Shown: one piece after another, positions 1 through 9,319 of the stretch
How the letters are laid out: every line of letters begins with the position of its first letter
How positions within the stretch are numbered: the stretch's first letter is position 1
Assembly (NCBI RefSeq): GCF_000686845.1
Contig: NZ_JMLS01000033.1
Coordinates: 1 to 61,411 of the forward strand
Reading direction: 5' to 3'
From: Paenibacillus sp. UNC451MF
GTDB taxonomy: Bacteria; Bacillota; Bacilli; Paenibacillales; NBRC-103111
DNA: 61,411 nt
Notes under the pieces: model-generated
The model's input: only the letters and a program-made list of their open reading frames with translations
Told to the model about the DNA's origin: nothing
The model's database searches: none
Made by a program: the position numbers and the translations under genes

Positions 1-79
1 ACCGAACACGAACGTTAAGCCTTCCAGCGTCGATGGTACTTGGACCGCAGGGTCCTGGGAGAGTAGAACGTCGCCAAGC
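1..79 (+). rRNA. rrf: 5S ribosomal RNA, 3' end
   Basis: The first 79 bases match the 3' half of a bacterial 5S rRNA as I know it from Bacillales, including the GGTACTTGGACCGCAGGGTC block and the GAGAGTAGAACGTCGCCAAGC end. The gene is cut by the window edge. It ends an rRNA operon lying to the left. The following gene gin sits next to rrnA in B. subtilis as well, so this is probably the equivalent operon. Confidence 0.93.
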
Positions 80-88
80 AAAAGTAAA

Positions 89-123
89 AAGTCTTCTCGG
101 ATTTTCCGGGAAGGCTTTTTTTG
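89..123 (+). terminator. rRNA operon terminator
   Basis: A 12-bp stem (AAGTCTTCTCGG with CCGGGAAGGCTT, some G-U pairs) and a 5-base loop are followed by a run of T. It lies 10 bases after the 5S end, so it should end the rRNA operon. Confidence 0.9.
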
Positions 124-237
124 TATGTCAGTACAACAGCTGGAGGCTTATGGATCGAATAGAAAGGTCCATAGGGATTGATAATAATTCGTGAAGATGG
201 CGGTGATATTCATTAGCAGCCGATTGGAGGAATAAGT

Positions 238-723
238 ATGAAAAGATATGCAGCGGTAGCAAGTATATGCTTGCTCTTCATCATGGTGTGTCATCCGGTA
301 TTGGCTGAAGAGGTAACGGAGGTTTTACCCTCCGAGCACAGACAGGATTGGAGGCAGACACCTGCTGCAGATGGTGGCCACCAAATTACTCCTCAGGCGT
401 ATCGTTCGGGGCGCGGGTCCTATTCAGGTGTGAGGAATCCTGGTGGAGGCACCACCACAACCCCGAACCGTAATCCTTCTAATGTAACTAACAATCCGCG
501 AACAACACCAAATACGGGTACGGCTACTCGTGGAGGTTGGGGAGGAATATTTGGTGGTTTTGCAGCGGGGGCATTAATTGGGAGCCTGTTTAATCCGTTT
601 GGATTTATGGGATTCGGACCTGGGGCAGGGACTCCCTTTTCATTTATTGGTTTGATTTTCTGGGCAGTTATTATTTATGTTGTATATCGCTTGTTCACAA
701 GATCTAGACGTAATCATTCCTGA
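238..723 (+). CDS. Secreted or membrane protein, Gly/Asn/Thr-rich
   Basis: 161 residues, start ATG with a TTGGAGG site 8 bases upstream. Residues 1-23 look like a signal peptide (KR, then hydrophobic, then VLAEE). Residues about 45-100 are low complexity, rich in G, N, P and T. A glycine-rich GGWGGIFGGFAAGALIG stretch (about 100-116) precedes a hydrophobic helix (about 133-151) and a basic tail RLFTRSRRNHS. This layout (signal, flexible linker, Gly-rich hydrophobic patch, C-terminal anchor) resembles small proteins with the N-terminal part of Tim44-like preproteins, but I cannot assign a family. It is a single-gene unit with no enzyme motif. Real gene likely; function unknown. Confidence 0.7.
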   Translation: MKRYAAVASICLLFIMVCHPVLAEEVTEVLPSEHRQDWRQTPAADGGHQITPQAYRSGRGSYSGVRNPGGGTTTTPNRNPSNVTNNPRTTPNTGTATRGGWGGIFGGFAAGALIGSLFNPFGFMGFGPGAGTPFSFIGLIFWAVIIYVVYRLFTRSRRNHS

Positions 724-736
724 TATTCCTTGTCTT

Positions 737-1255
737 TTACTGTGCGTAGCATGAGGTGTCCTGTTCATTGATTTTCAAATATCCGTCCTCCATGCAATGT
801 CGCATGAGAAAGATTAGAATGAATCTCGGCAGCAAGATCCACAAATGAATGAACATTGCATGGAGAATCATGTCGAAAGACACCCAGGGAAAAAAGCATC
901 CACAAATCACTGCGGTTACCCACAACAGGTGAAGATTCAGGTTTAGCATTCGATATAAGGCAAAATAGCCTAACGGAACGAAACCAATCCAAGGGAACCG
1001 GTATTGAATACCCCATTGATGCAGAGGGCGCTTTTCCTTGAAGGTGAAATACAAATAAATGATAAGCGTATGTAAAAGAGGGATCAGCACTACGCTAAGC
1101 AGCATAGGAAGCGGATGCCAACGAATTAAATCCCAGACATAGGCAATGCCGGGTAAACACCAGAAAGCGATGATGAAAGCTTGTTTGTAACGAATTCTTT
1201 GCAGTAGTCGGTAGTGGTAAACAGATGATTCCTTTGATATTTGTTTTTCCCTCAC
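737..1255 (-). CDS. Hypothetical membrane protein
   Basis: 172 residues on the minus strand, convergent with the previous gene with only 13 bases between stops. Four to five hydrophobic segments are visible (about 26-44, 47-70, 88-103, 108-130, 132-150), with basic residues between them and a soluble tail. GTG start with only a weak GAG-type ribosome site, so the start may lie elsewhere. I recognise no family or catalytic motif. The regular alternation of helices supports a real integral membrane protein. It is one of only two genes in the window read leftwards. Confidence 0.55.
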   Translation of the reverse strand: MREKQISKESSVYHYRLLQRIRYKQAFIIAFWCLPGIAYVWDLIRWHPLPMLLSVVLIPLLHTLIIYLYFTFKEKRPLHQWGIQYRFPWIGFVPLGYFALYRMLNLNLHLLWVTAVICGCFFPWVSFDMILHAMFIHLWILLPRFILIFLMRHCMEDGYLKINEQDTSCYAQ

Positions 1256-1433
1256 TTGATCTCACTCGTCCATTTTCATAGATTTCTTTTGCAAATACTA
1301 TATCGGCAATCTTTGCTTGAAAAATAAGCATTTTGGAACCATGTACTAGCTATTTTCATAAAAATAGATCATCAGCGTTTACTTTGAGAGAAAGAGGACA
1401 TACTGATAGAAAAGAAGAATAGAGGTGAGTCGT

Positions 1434-1634
1434 GTGGGAGACGCTATTCATGAATCTTTGGTGGCCCATAACTGCATCATCTGCGGACAAAAGAAGGAAA
1501 ACGGCATTATGATTATATCGGAATTCATCTGCGAAGACTGCGAGCATGAAATGATCTCAACTGACGTTATGGATGCCAAATATCCTTTTTTTATCCATCA
1601 AATGAGGCAAATCTTTTATAGAAAAAATGCATAG
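1434..1634 (+). CDS. gin: Sigma-G inhibitor Gin (CsfB)
   Basis: 66 residues with two zinc-type CxxC pairs at about C14/C17 (NCIICGQ) and C33/C36 (ICEDCE), which is the Gin/CsfB pattern. In B. subtilis this anti-sigma factor keeps sigma-G (and sigma-E in the mother cell) inactive during sporulation, and it also lies directly after an rRNA operon. I chose GTG at 1434 because AGAGGTGAGT lies 4 bases upstream; an in-frame GTG at 1425 would add three residues but overlaps that site. No terminator is obvious before the next gene. Confidence 0.85.
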   Translation: MGDAIHESLVAHNCIICGQKKENGIMIISEFICEDCEHEMISTDVMDAKYPFFIHQMRQIFYRKNA

Positions 1635-1750
1635 ATATTCTAGAAAAAAATAGAAGTGCTCTGATTGACGGATTTCCCGTTGGTGAGAGCCTTTTTGTTT
1701 GTTACAATAAGGGGTATATACTTTTATAAGCAAACAGGGAGATTCACAAC

Positions 1751-3211
1751 ATGGACAAACAGAGCGCTCCTTTATACGAGCGATTGGTACAGCATTCTCA
1801 AGGGAAGCATGTCAGCCTGCATGTCCCGGGACATAAATCAGGACAAGGCTTGGACGAAGAGGCCAGGACATACTATGAATCTATCATGCGTCTGGATGTA
1901 ACGGAAATTACCGGTCTGGATGATCTTCATCATCCGGAAGAGGCTATACAGCAAGCACAGCAGTTGGCCGCTGAATGTTTTGGAGCGGAAGAAACCTTTT
2001 TTTTAGTGAATGGAAGCACAGTTGGCAATTTAACGATGATTTTAAGCGTATGTCGAAGAGGTGATCTGCTGCTGGTTCAGCGGGATGCGCATAAATCGGT
2101 AATACATGGCCTAATGCTGGCGGGTGCGAGAGCTGTATTCCTCAATCCGGAGATCGATCCGGCAACCGGTTTAACGCTTGGCATTCGCCAGGACGATGTG
2201 AAGTTAGCGCTGCAAAAGTATCCCGATGCCAAAGGTCTCTTGATAACTAGGCCGAGCTATTATGGTACTGCCATACCTTTAGAAGGTATCGTACAGCTGC
2301 TGCACGAATACGGCAAGCCGTTGCTGGTGGACGAGGCGCATGGTGCGCATTTTGGATTCCATCCGGCGCTACCCAAGTCTGCATTGTCCTGCGGTGCGGA
2401 TGTAGTCGTACAATCTACCCATAAGCTGCTTACAGCTATGACTATGGGGGCCATGCTTCATGTACAGGGGGATCGGGTTGACCGGAAGGAATTGAAGCGG
2501 TATTTGACGATGCTGCAGAGCTCAAGTCCATCCTACCCGCTTATGGCGAGCTTGGATCTTAGCCGCAGACAAATGCACATGCAGGGGATGGAATTGCTGG
2601 AGCAAGGGATCCGTATTGTCGATCAGCTGATGGAGCAGATGAAGGATAATGAGCGTTTCGAGCTGCTGATGCCGGAGCAAGATAACGAAATAGGCAGAGA
2701 TCCATTTAAGATTATCGTTAAAGAGGCTACAGGTACCTTAAGTGGCTTTGAATTGAAGGATGCGTTGGAAGAGCGAGGCTGCTTTGTCGAATTAGCAGAT
2801 CCGCAAGCGGTTCTGCTAGTACTCAGTCTTGCATCCACTGAAGAGGATGCTGGGAGATTGGCGCAGGCACTTAATGAGATTGGGGAAGCTTATCCATCTG
2901 CCTCACAATCTGAGCGAACGGCTCTTACTTTATCTTCTTATTCCGCGATGTCGGGTTTGTCTGAGCCTGTTTCCTTCGATGAGTCGGTTTATCGGCAAAA
3001 GGGTACCGCTCAAGTGCCACTAAAGGATGCTGTAGGTTTGATATCTGCGGAAATGATAGTTCCTTACCCGCCAGGAATTCCGGTTCTATGTCCGGGAGAG
3101 AAGATATCTGCCGACGTGATTCGGTATTTGAAGCAGCTGGTTCAAATGGGTGCACGCATACATGGATTAATCGACGGAGATGAGCCACTGCTGTCTGTGT
3201 TGATAGTTTAA
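1751..3211 (+). CDS. PLP-dependent Orn/Lys/Arg decarboxylase family protein
   Basis: 486 residues, family of SpeA/CadA-type decarboxylases (B. subtilis YaaO and SpeA are about this length). HVPGHKSGQG near residue 20 is the family N-terminal signature. DEAHGAHFG (about 194-202) and STHKLLTAMTMGA (about 222-234) carry the PLP aspartate and the Schiff-base lysine. The C-terminal domain ends with PYPPGIPVLCPGE, also typical. It decarboxylates a basic amino acid, giving agmatine, cadaverine or putrescine; the sequence does not tell me which. It matches the yaaO position upstream of tmk. The start ATG has GGGAG 9 bases upstream. Confidence 0.85.
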   Translation: MDKQSAPLYERLVQHSQGKHVSLHVPGHKSGQGLDEEARTYYESIMRLDVTEITGLDDLHHPEEAIQQAQQLAAECFGAEETFFLVNGSTVGNLTMILSVCRRGDLLLVQRDAHKSVIHGLMLAGARAVFLNPEIDPATGLTLGIRQDDVKLALQKYPDAKGLLITRPSYYGTAIPLEGIVQLLHEYGKPLLVDEAHGAHFGFHPALPKSALSCGADVVVQSTHKLLTAMTMGAMLHVQGDRVDRKELKRYLTMLQSSSPSYPLMASLDLSRRQMHMQGMELLEQGIRIVDQLMEQMKDNERFELLMPEQDNEIGRDPFKIIVKEATGTLSGFELKDALEERGCFVELADPQAVLLVLSLASTEEDAGRLAQALNEIGEAYPSASQSERTALTLSSYSAMSGLSEPVSFDESVYRQKGTAQVPLKDAVGLISAEMIVPYPPGIPVLCPGEKISADVIRYLKQLVQMGARIHGLIDGDEPLLSVLIV

Positions 3212-3278
3212 TAGAAACAAAACATAGAGATAGCGAACATAAGATGGAAGTTTTCCTATATAACTAAGCATGCAGGTT

Positions 3279-3330
3279 GACGCCCTGGGTCAAAAGCTTA
3301 AATAAGTTTTGATATCGTGGCGTTTTGTTT
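3279..3330 (+). terminator. Terminator-like long hairpin after the decarboxylase gene
   Basis: ACGCC at 3280-3284 pairs with GGCGT at 3319-3323, and GTCAAAAGCTT pairs with AAGTTTTGAT inside, followed by TTTGTTTT. A long imperfect stem with a T-rich end, placed between the decarboxylase gene and tmk. Confidence 0.6.
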
Positions 3331-3423
3331 TCTGATCTGACAGTATATAATCATAATATCCTTAAGGGTATGCTGAAGCGATAAATAGGCAATAGCTACC
3401 TATTATATGATTGGAGACACTAT

Positions 3424-4062
3424 ATGCGTAAAGGGTATTTTTTAACGGTAGAAGGTTGCGAAGGAGCAGGTAAAACTTCCGTTATTGAGCGTATGTCTGA
3501 ATATTTGTCATCACTAGGGCATGAAATTGTTACATCAAGGGAGCCTGGCGGAATTGACATAGCAGAGCAAATAAGAGCCATTATTTTAGATAAGAGCAAT
3601 ACGAAGATGGAAGGACGGACGGAAGCCCTCCTCTATGCCGCAGCTAGAAGACAGCATTTTGTCGAAAAGATACAACCATCGCTGGCGGAAGGAAAAGTAT
3701 TTATATGCGATCGGTTTATTGACAGCAGCTTAGCTTATCAAGGTTATGCCAGAGAGTTAGGAATTGATGAAGTACTCACTATTAATCAGTTTGCCATTGA
3801 AGATGTATTTCCCGATTTAACAATCTATTTGGATGTTGCGCCTGAAGAAGGGTTGAGACGCATTCATGCCCGAAGTGACCGTGAAATCAACAGGTTGGAC
3901 CTGGAATCACTGTCTTTTCACCAAAAGGTTCGGGAAGGATATCTGATATTGGCCGACCGGTTCGCGGACCGTATCGTGAGCATCGATGCTAATGGGAGCA
4001 TGGATGAAGTATTTGAAAGGGTGAAAGGTGGCCTGGATCGCTTTCTTAAGCAGCATATCTAA
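3424..4062 (+). CDS. tmk: Thymidylate kinase
   Basis: 212 residues, the usual family length. It phosphorylates dTMP to dTDP for DNA synthesis. The P-loop EGCEGAGKTS is at residues 10-19, TSREPGG (dTMP-binding DR/ER motif region) near 38-44, and DRFIDSSLAYQG near 96-107. ATG start with TTGGAGA 8 bases upstream. It stands at the tmk position of the B. subtilis tmk-yaaQ-yaaR-holB run, but here 283 bases separate it from darA, so transcription may not be tightly coupled. Confidence 0.95.
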   Translation: MRKGYFLTVEGCEGAGKTSVIERMSEYLSSLGHEIVTSREPGGIDIAEQIRAIILDKSNTKMEGRTEALLYAAARRQHFVEKIQPSLAEGKVFICDRFIDSSLAYQGYARELGIDEVLTINQFAIEDVFPDLTIYLDVAPEEGLRRIHARSDREINRLDLESLSFHQKVREGYLILADRFADRIVSIDANGSMDEVFERVKGGLDRFLKQHI

Positions 4063-4146
4063 GGAGACAAGCTTCCGTGACGCGATATTGGAGTCTCTGT
4101 CGCACCCCCTACGTTATGACAACATATACTACCGTATGACGACTAG

Positions 4147-4201
4147 AAGGCTGCTTTGGGAATGGCAATGCAGCGCATATTACGGTTCCCAAAACAGCTT
4201 T
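4147..4201 (+). repeat. Strong hairpin in the tmk-darA gap
   Basis: AAGGCTGCTTTGGGAA (4147-4162) is complementary to TTCCCAAAACAGCTTT (4186-4201) with one mismatch and one G-U pair in 16 positions. It is followed by CCC rather than a T run, so it is not a classical terminator. The rest of the 4063-4345 gap holds no convincing gene. Confidence 0.55.
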
Positions 4202-4330
4202 CCCGCAGACCTAAGCAGGAATTGGATAGACCGGTGTCAAATTATTAAAGTATGAAATAATGTACCATTCGACATCATTCTAAGTCATCCATTGCTGGAA
4301 GGTTCAACCGAGTCATTTGGAAAAATGTGA

Positions 4331-4675
<345 letters not shown>

Positions 4676-4696
4676 ATGTGAGAGGCAGGTTTCATC

Positions 4697-5143
4697 GTGA
4701 AAATAAATCCGGGCTGGCGCCCTTTCGGCAAAGAAATTCAACGCAGCGAAACTTCATCACCCCAACAGCTGCAGCATAAATCATTCTCGGATATGATGCA
4801 TCAGCAGGACGAAAGGGCATCACATGAGCAGCTTCAGCGCATTTTACAGCAAATTCACCTGCAAGGAGACCGCTTATCAAGATCGATGACGGTACGTGAA
4901 TTGCGTCAATATAAGCTGCTTGTGAAGCAGTACTTGGAGGAGACGGCACGCCGTGGGGTACAGCTGCGCGATACGCGCGGCTGGGACCGCCGGGGACGCT
5001 CCAAACGGTACAAGCTGCTGGAGGAAATTGACGAGAAGCTCCTTACGCTAGCGGACGATATGTTAGAAAGCGAGCAGGGACGCATCGATCTGCTGCACAA
5101 AATAGGAGAGATTCGCGGTATGCTGATCAATCTTACATTTTAA
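4697..5143 (+). CDS. yaaR: YaaR family protein (DUF327)
   Basis: 148 residues, GTG start with GAGAGGCAGG upstream, 21 bases after darA. The sequence is charged and mostly helical, with the conserved core RELRQYKLLVKQYLEE and RSKRYKLLEEIDEKLL typical of YaaR. B. subtilis has it at the same place between yaaQ and holB. Its function is not established; no membrane segment, signal or catalytic motif is seen. Likely cotranscribed with darA. Confidence 0.85.
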   Translation: MKINPGWRPFGKEIQRSETSSPQQLQHKSFSDMMHQQDERASHEQLQRILQQIHLQGDRLSRSMTVRELRQYKLLVKQYLEETARRGVQLRDTRGWDRRGRSKRYKLLEEIDEKLLTLADDMLESEQGRIDLLHKIGEIRGMLINLTF

Positions 5144-5210
5144 ATGTATCATGATGAAGCAGAGTGCAAAATGATCTCTATATAATAGGAAAGGATTTTA
5201 CAGGACGACA

Positions 5211-6188
5211 ATGTCTTTTCAATCCATACCCGGACAAGAACGCGTTAAACGTATATTGCAAAATAGTTTAAGAACGGACAAGGTTTCTCACGCCTATATT
5301 TTTACGGGTCCTTCAGGAACGGGACGTAAGCAGATGGCACTCGCCTTCGCGCAAGCGCTGTACTGCCAAGTGCTGCCTGATGATGCCTGCGGAGAATGCT
5401 TGGATTGCCGCAAGGTGGAGCATGGCAATCATCCGGACCTTCACTGGATACGTCCAGAAGGTGCATCTATCAAGATCGAGCAAATCCGGGAGCTGCAAAA
5501 GCAATTCTCTTACCGCGCCTCAGCTTCAGGGCTGAAGATGTACATTCTTGAAGATGCTGACAAAATGACGGTTCAGGCCGCTAACAGCTTGCTGAAGTTT
5601 CTCGAAGAGCCTACATCCAGAGTCGTTGCTATCCTCATTACCGACAATGGCCAGGCCCTGCTTCCGACGATTCGTTCAAGAGCTCAGTGGGTTCCATTTG
5701 CTCCAATGAGTCGTGATCGTATGGTGGCTGTCCTTCAAGAGGAGGGACATGCCTCGGTTCTGATTCAGGCTGCAGTTCGTCTAACTGCAGGTCCAGATGC
5801 AGCCAGAGAACTTATTCAAGGAAATGGGTTTGCAGAAATCAGAAATCTAGTGATACAATTAACTAAGGAAAGCATGTCCCGATTGCCTACGGCGCTGCTG
5901 ACGGCTCAGCAAAAGCTGGCCAAGTCGGAGTTGACGGAGCAGCTTCCCTTGTTTATAGATCTACTGATTTTATGGCTTAAAGATATGGTGCAGTTAAACC
6001 TGGGCAATCGTTCTGACTTAGTGTATGCTGATCAAACCGATTGGATGGTGGGACTGGCCCTATCTTACGATATGAGGCATTGGGTGCGGTGTTTGGAGCA
6101 AGCAGTCGAGCAGCAGAAAAGACTCCGCTTTCACGCGAACCCGCAGCTGGTGCTTGAAAAATTGTTAATGCAGCTGAAGGGGGTGTAA
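5211..6188 (+). CDS. holB: DNA polymerase III delta' subunit
   Basis: 325 residues. It is part of the clamp loader that puts the beta clamp on DNA. The P-loop-like FTGPSGTGRKQMAL (about 27-40), a zinc module CQVLPDDACGECLDCRKV with four cysteines (about 50-67), and the SRC-like TIRSRAQW motif (about 154-161) are present. ATG start; AGGAAAGG lies about 20 bases upstream, with a weaker AGGAC closer. The stop is followed after 2 bases by ricT, indicating one transcript. Confidence 0.93.
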   Translation: MSFQSIPGQERVKRILQNSLRTDKVSHAYIFTGPSGTGRKQMALAFAQALYCQVLPDDACGECLDCRKVEHGNHPDLHWIRPEGASIKIEQIRELQKQFSYRASASGLKMYILEDADKMTVQAANSLLKFLEEPTSRVVAILITDNGQALLPTIRSRAQWVPFAPMSRDRMVAVLQEEGHASVLIQAAVRLTAGPDAARELIQGNGFAEIRNLVIQLTKESMSRLPTALLTAQQKLAKSELTEQLPLFIDLLILWLKDMVQLNLGNRSDLVYADQTDWMVGLALSYDMRHWVRCLEQAVEQQKRLRFHANPQLVLEKLLMQLKGV

Positions 6189-6190
6189 AT

Positions 6191-6997
6191 TTGTACTCGG
6201 TTGTTGGTGTCCGCTTTAAAAAAGCGGGGAAAATATATTATTTCGACCCAATCGATTTACCGGTCGATAAAGAGAGTGCTGTTATTGTTGAGACCGCTCG
6301 TGGTATCGAGTATGGGAAAGTGGTGATCGGCAAGCGGATCGTTCAAGAATCCGACGTCGTTCTTCCTTTAAAGAAAGTGATTCGCATCGCGGATCATACC
6401 GATGCACAGCTTGTGGAGGATAATAAATCCGCAGCGAAAAATGCATTTGCACTTTGCCAGGATAAGATTAAGGATCATCAGCTCAAAATGAAGCTGGTTG
6501 ACGTTGAATATACATTTGATCGCAACAAGATCATCTTTTATTTTACCGCTGAGGGAAGAGTGGACTTCCGTGAGCTAGTAAAAGATTTGGCCGGGGTTTT
6601 CCGGACACGTATCGAGCTCAGGCAAATCGGTGTTCGAGACGAAGCCAAAATGTTGGGCGGTATCGGTCCATGCGGCAGAATTCTGTGCTGCTCCTCTTTC
6701 TTGGGGGATTTTGAGCCGGTATCCATCAAGATGGCTAAGGATCAAAACTTATCGTTAAATCCAACGAAAATATCCGGGCTATGTGGCCGGTTAATGTGTT
6801 GTTTGAAATATGAGCACGATAATTATGAAAGTGTGAAAGAGGACGTGCCGCGGGTAGGAAGCGAAGTTATATCTTCTCTCGGAACCGGTCGCGTTGTATC
6901 GCTAAATATTAACGAGCGTACCGTAAAAGTGCAGATTTATGAGCTCGGAAAAGTCATGGAGCTATCCTTTGACGATGTTGTGGAGCAGCAGCATTAA
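6191..6997 (+). CDS. ricT: RicT (YaaT), Fe-S protein of the Ric complex
   Basis: 268 residues, PSP1 domain. In B. subtilis RicT with RicA and RicF forms an iron-sulphur complex that stimulates RNase Y maturation of operon mRNAs and the Spo0F-Spo0A phosphorelay. Cysteines cluster in GGIGPCGRILCCSSFLGD (about 156-173) and SGLCGRLMCCLKYEHD (about 195-210), as in the family. Start TTG 6191 with GAAGGGGG 9 bases upstream, 2 bases after holB. The start codon is unusual but conserved context supports MYSVVGVRFKKAGKIYYF. Confidence 0.93.
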   Translation: MYSVVGVRFKKAGKIYYFDPIDLPVDKESAVIVETARGIEYGKVVIGKRIVQESDVVLPLKKVIRIADHTDAQLVEDNKSAAKNAFALCQDKIKDHQLKMKLVDVEYTFDRNKIIFYFTAEGRVDFRELVKDLAGVFRTRIELRQIGVRDEAKMLGGIGPCGRILCCSSFLGDFEPVSIKMAKDQNLSLNPTKISGLCGRLMCCLKYEHDNYESVKEDVPRVGSEVISSLGTGRVVSLNINERTVKVQIYELGKVMELSFDDVVEQQH

Positions 6998-7025
6998 CGG
7001 TTGTTAGCTTTCTTGAGGTGAATGT

Positions 7026-7376
7026 GTGGATAAAAGAGACGTTTTTGTTCAAATTGAGCAAATGGAAGAACAAATGGGTGCTATTTATTCCGAATTGGGG
7101 CTAATGAAAAAGCAAATTATCGAGCTCCTGGAGGAAAACAAACGGCTAAGCATTGAAAATCAGCAGCTGCGTAAGCTGCTCAAGAAGGATGCGGAGCCAC
7201 CTGTTGAAGTACCCCATATTCATGTCACCGCCGCACAGGCCAAGGAGCTTACAGGGGAAGGCTATGACAATTTGGCCCGCCTGTACCACGAAGGCTTCCA
7301 CATCTGTAATGTCTACTACGGTCATTTGCGAACGGAAGGCGATTGTTTGTTTTGTTTATCGTTTTTAAATAAATAA
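7026..7376 (+). CDS. yabA: Initiation control protein YabA
   Basis: 116 residues. YabA binds DnaA and DnaN and limits replication initiation; its N-terminal half is a coiled coil tetramer and its C-terminal domain binds zinc. The coiled coil (about 5-55) and the C-terminal [20 protein letters not shown] motif (about 91-111) are visible. GTG start with GAGGTGAA 5 bases upstream. It follows ricT by 28 bases and is followed by a strong terminator. Confidence 0.93.
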   Translation: MDKRDVFVQIEQMEEQMGAIYSELGLMKKQIIELLEENKRLSIENQQLRKLLKKDAEPPVEVPHIHVTAAQAKELTGEGYDNLARLYHEGFHICNVYYGHLRTEGDCLFCLSFLNK

Positions 7377-7382
7377 AGAAAC

Positions 7383-7417
7383 CACCGTAGGGAGCAAACT
7401 TCTCTACGGTTTTTTTC
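7383..7417 (+). terminator. Terminator after yabA
   Basis: ACCGTAGGGAG and TTCTCTACGGT form a stem with loop CAAAC, followed by seven T. Confidence 0.88.
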
Positions 7418-7440
7418 AAGAAAGAGGAAGGCATACATTG

Positions 7441-8208
7441 ATGGAAAAGGTACCTTTGCAACCGAGTGAAAGAATGGATGATTTGCTTACAAACGATCTG
7501 AAAATTATTCAGAGCGATGAGGTGTTCAGTTTCTCGATGGACGCCGTCCTGTTGGGCCGATTTAGCTACGTTCCTCCGAGAGGGCGGATGGTCGATCTAT
7601 GTACGGGCAATGGAGTGATCCCTCTCTTGTTGTCAACACGTACGAAGGCTTCCATTGTGGGCGTAGAGATCCAAGAGCGATTGGCAGATATGGCGGACCG
7701 CAACGTCAAAATAAACGACTTGGGCAATCAGATTCAAATTGTTCAAGGAGATTTACGTCATATTCACAATCAGCTTGGAAGTGGTGCCTTTGACGTCGTA
7801 ACGGTTAACCCGCCTTATCTGCCTGTACCGAACGGGGAACAAAATATTAATGAGCATGTGGCAGCGGCACGACATGAAGTTTTTTGTACATTGGAGGATG
7901 TCGTTAGAACAAGCAGTAGACTGGTGCGAAGCGGCGGTCGGGTAGCGATGGTACATAGGCCGAGCCGACTGGTTGAAATTTTCTGTACGATGAGACAATA
8001 TAAACTGGAGCCTAAGCGAATTCGGTATGTTCACCCGCGTGTCGGCGAGGAAGCGAATATGGTACTGATTGAAGCACTTAGAGACGGGAAGCCGGAGCTT
8101 CGAACGCTTCCGCCGCTGATTGTTTATAAAAATAAAACAGAATACTGTGATGAGCTGATGGAGATTTATTACGGCAAACGTGATGCGCTCATTCAACCAA
8201 CCACATAA
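7441..8208 (+). CDS. yabB: tRNA1(Val) A37 N6-methyltransferase-like protein (YabB)
   Basis: 255 residues from ATG 7441 (a TTG lies one codon earlier; GAGGAAGG is about 12 bases upstream). Class I SAM-dependent methyltransferase: MVDLCTGNGVIPLLL (about 50-64) is the SAM loop and VNPPYLP (about 121-127) the NPPY catalytic motif of N6-adenine methylases. E. coli TrmN6 modifies A37 of tRNA-Val; B. subtilis YabB sits in the same position. The exact target here is inferred from family only. Confidence 0.85.
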   Translation: MEKVPLQPSERMDDLLTNDLKIIQSDEVFSFSMDAVLLGRFSYVPPRGRMVDLCTGNGVIPLLLSTRTKASIVGVEIQERLADMADRNVKINDLGNQIQIVQGDLRHIHNQLGSGAFDVVTVNPPYLPVPNGEQNINEHVAAARHEVFCTLEDVVRTSSRLVRSGGRVAMVHRPSRLVEIFCTMRQYKLEPKRIRYVHPRVGEEANMVLIEALRDGKPELRTLPPLIVYKNKTEYCDELMEIYYGKRDALIQPTT

Positions 8209-8222
8209 CGAGGGAATCTAAC

Positions 8223-9098
8223 GTGAACATTCAAAAAAGCTATCAGCAAGACAATGGGATGGGGAAGCTATACTTGGTGGGGACGCCGATCGGTAATTTG
8301 GAGGATATGACGTTCCGTGCCGTACGTACATTAAATGAAGTGAAATGGATCGCAGCTGAAGATACGAGGCAGACGCGCAAGCTGTTAACCCATTTCGAGA
8401 TTTCGACCCGCCTGGTCAGTTACCATGAGCATAATAAAAATGCAAGCGGACCTGAGCTAATACGTCTCTTGCAATCGGGGGACGATATTGCGCTAGTCAG
8501 CGATGCAGGGCTGCCTGCAATTTGTGACCCAGGTGCCGATCTTGTCCGTCAGGCTATCGACGAGGGTATTGCTGTTATTCCGATCCCAGGAGCTAATGCC
8601 GCTCTGTCGGCGTTGATTGTATCTGGATTATCGACGGAGCGCTTTACTTTCCTTGGCTTTCTGCCGAGAGACAAGAAGCCGCTTCATCAGGAGCTTGAAG
8701 CACTCAAGCCTATGAAGGAGACCCTGCTGTTCTATGAGTCTCCTCATCGTATTGTAAAGACGATGGAGGCTATGATGGAAGTATGGAATCCAGATCGGCA
8801 GATGTGCCTGATGCGGGAATTGACCAAGAAGTACGAGGAAGCGGCAAGAGGGACGATAAGAGAATGCTATGAGCTGCTGCAGGAGCATCCTCCACAAGGG
8901 GAGTATTGTATCGTTGTTCAGGGCAGCACGGATTCCGAAAATGAAGCTTCTACCGTCTGGTGGGAAGCATTCAGCCTCGAAGAGCACGTGGAGCATTATG
9001 CTGCTCAAGGACTTGACCGCAAGGAAGCCATTAAACGCGCTGCTGCGGATCGTCAGATGCCAAAGCGGGAGCTTTACAATTACTTGCACCAGAAATAG
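8223..9098 (+). CDS. rsmI: 16S rRNA 2'-O-methyltransferase RsmI
   Basis: 291 residues, tetrapyrrole-methylase fold. RsmI methylates the ribose of C1402 of 16S rRNA. Signatures: LYLVGTPIGNLEDMT (about 17-31), AAEDTRQTRKLL, SDAGLPAICDPG (about 94-105) and PIPGANAALSALI. GTG start with GAGGG 9 bases upstream, 14 bases after yabB. In B. subtilis yazA (GIY-YIG) lies between yabB and rsmI; it is not present here. Confidence 0.94.
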   Translation: MNIQKSYQQDNGMGKLYLVGTPIGNLEDMTFRAVRTLNEVKWIAAEDTRQTRKLLTHFEISTRLVSYHEHNKNASGPELIRLLQSGDDIALVSDAGLPAICDPGADLVRQAIDEGIAVIPIPGANAALSALIVSGLSTERFTFLGFLPRDKKPLHQELEALKPMKETLLFYESPHRIVKTMEAMMEVWNPDRQMCLMRELTKKYEEAARGTIRECYELLQEHPPQGEYCIVVQGSTDSENEASTVWWEAFSLEEHVEHYAAQGLDRKEAIKRAAADRQMPKRELYNYLHQK

Positions 9099-9140
9099 CC
9101 CGAAATGCACCTGGTACGGATTTTACCGTACAATCTAATC

Positions 9141-9180
9141 AGCTGATCGGCTAACTGCTCGATCGGCTTGTTTTTGTTTC
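9141..9180 (+). terminator. Terminator after rsmI
   Basis: AGCTGATCG (9141-9149) pairs with CGATCGGCT (9160-9168), followed by TGTTTTTGTTT. Confidence 0.8.
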
Positions 9181-9206
9181 TACTATAATAGTAGTGGTTT
9201 AATACA

Positions 9207-9250
9207 TAAAAAAAATCCCCAATCTCATGAAAATTTCACGGATCGGGGAA
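9207..9250 (-). terminator. Terminator of abrB (minus strand)
   Basis: Read on the minus strand, TTCCCCGATC and GATTGGGGA form a stem around GTGAAATTTTCATGA, followed by a T run. It lies about 70 bases beyond the abrB stop. Confidence 0.8.
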
Positions 9251-9319
9251 TAGAGGAGATATGAAAAAGGTTAGAATTACCTTAGTAAGAAGTGCTATCC
9301 TTATTATAACCTATTTTTC

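Noticed and set aside
4028-4255. 75-codon frame between tmk and darA
   Set aside because: Begins inside tmk, has no ribosome site, and an implausible composition; contains the hairpin.
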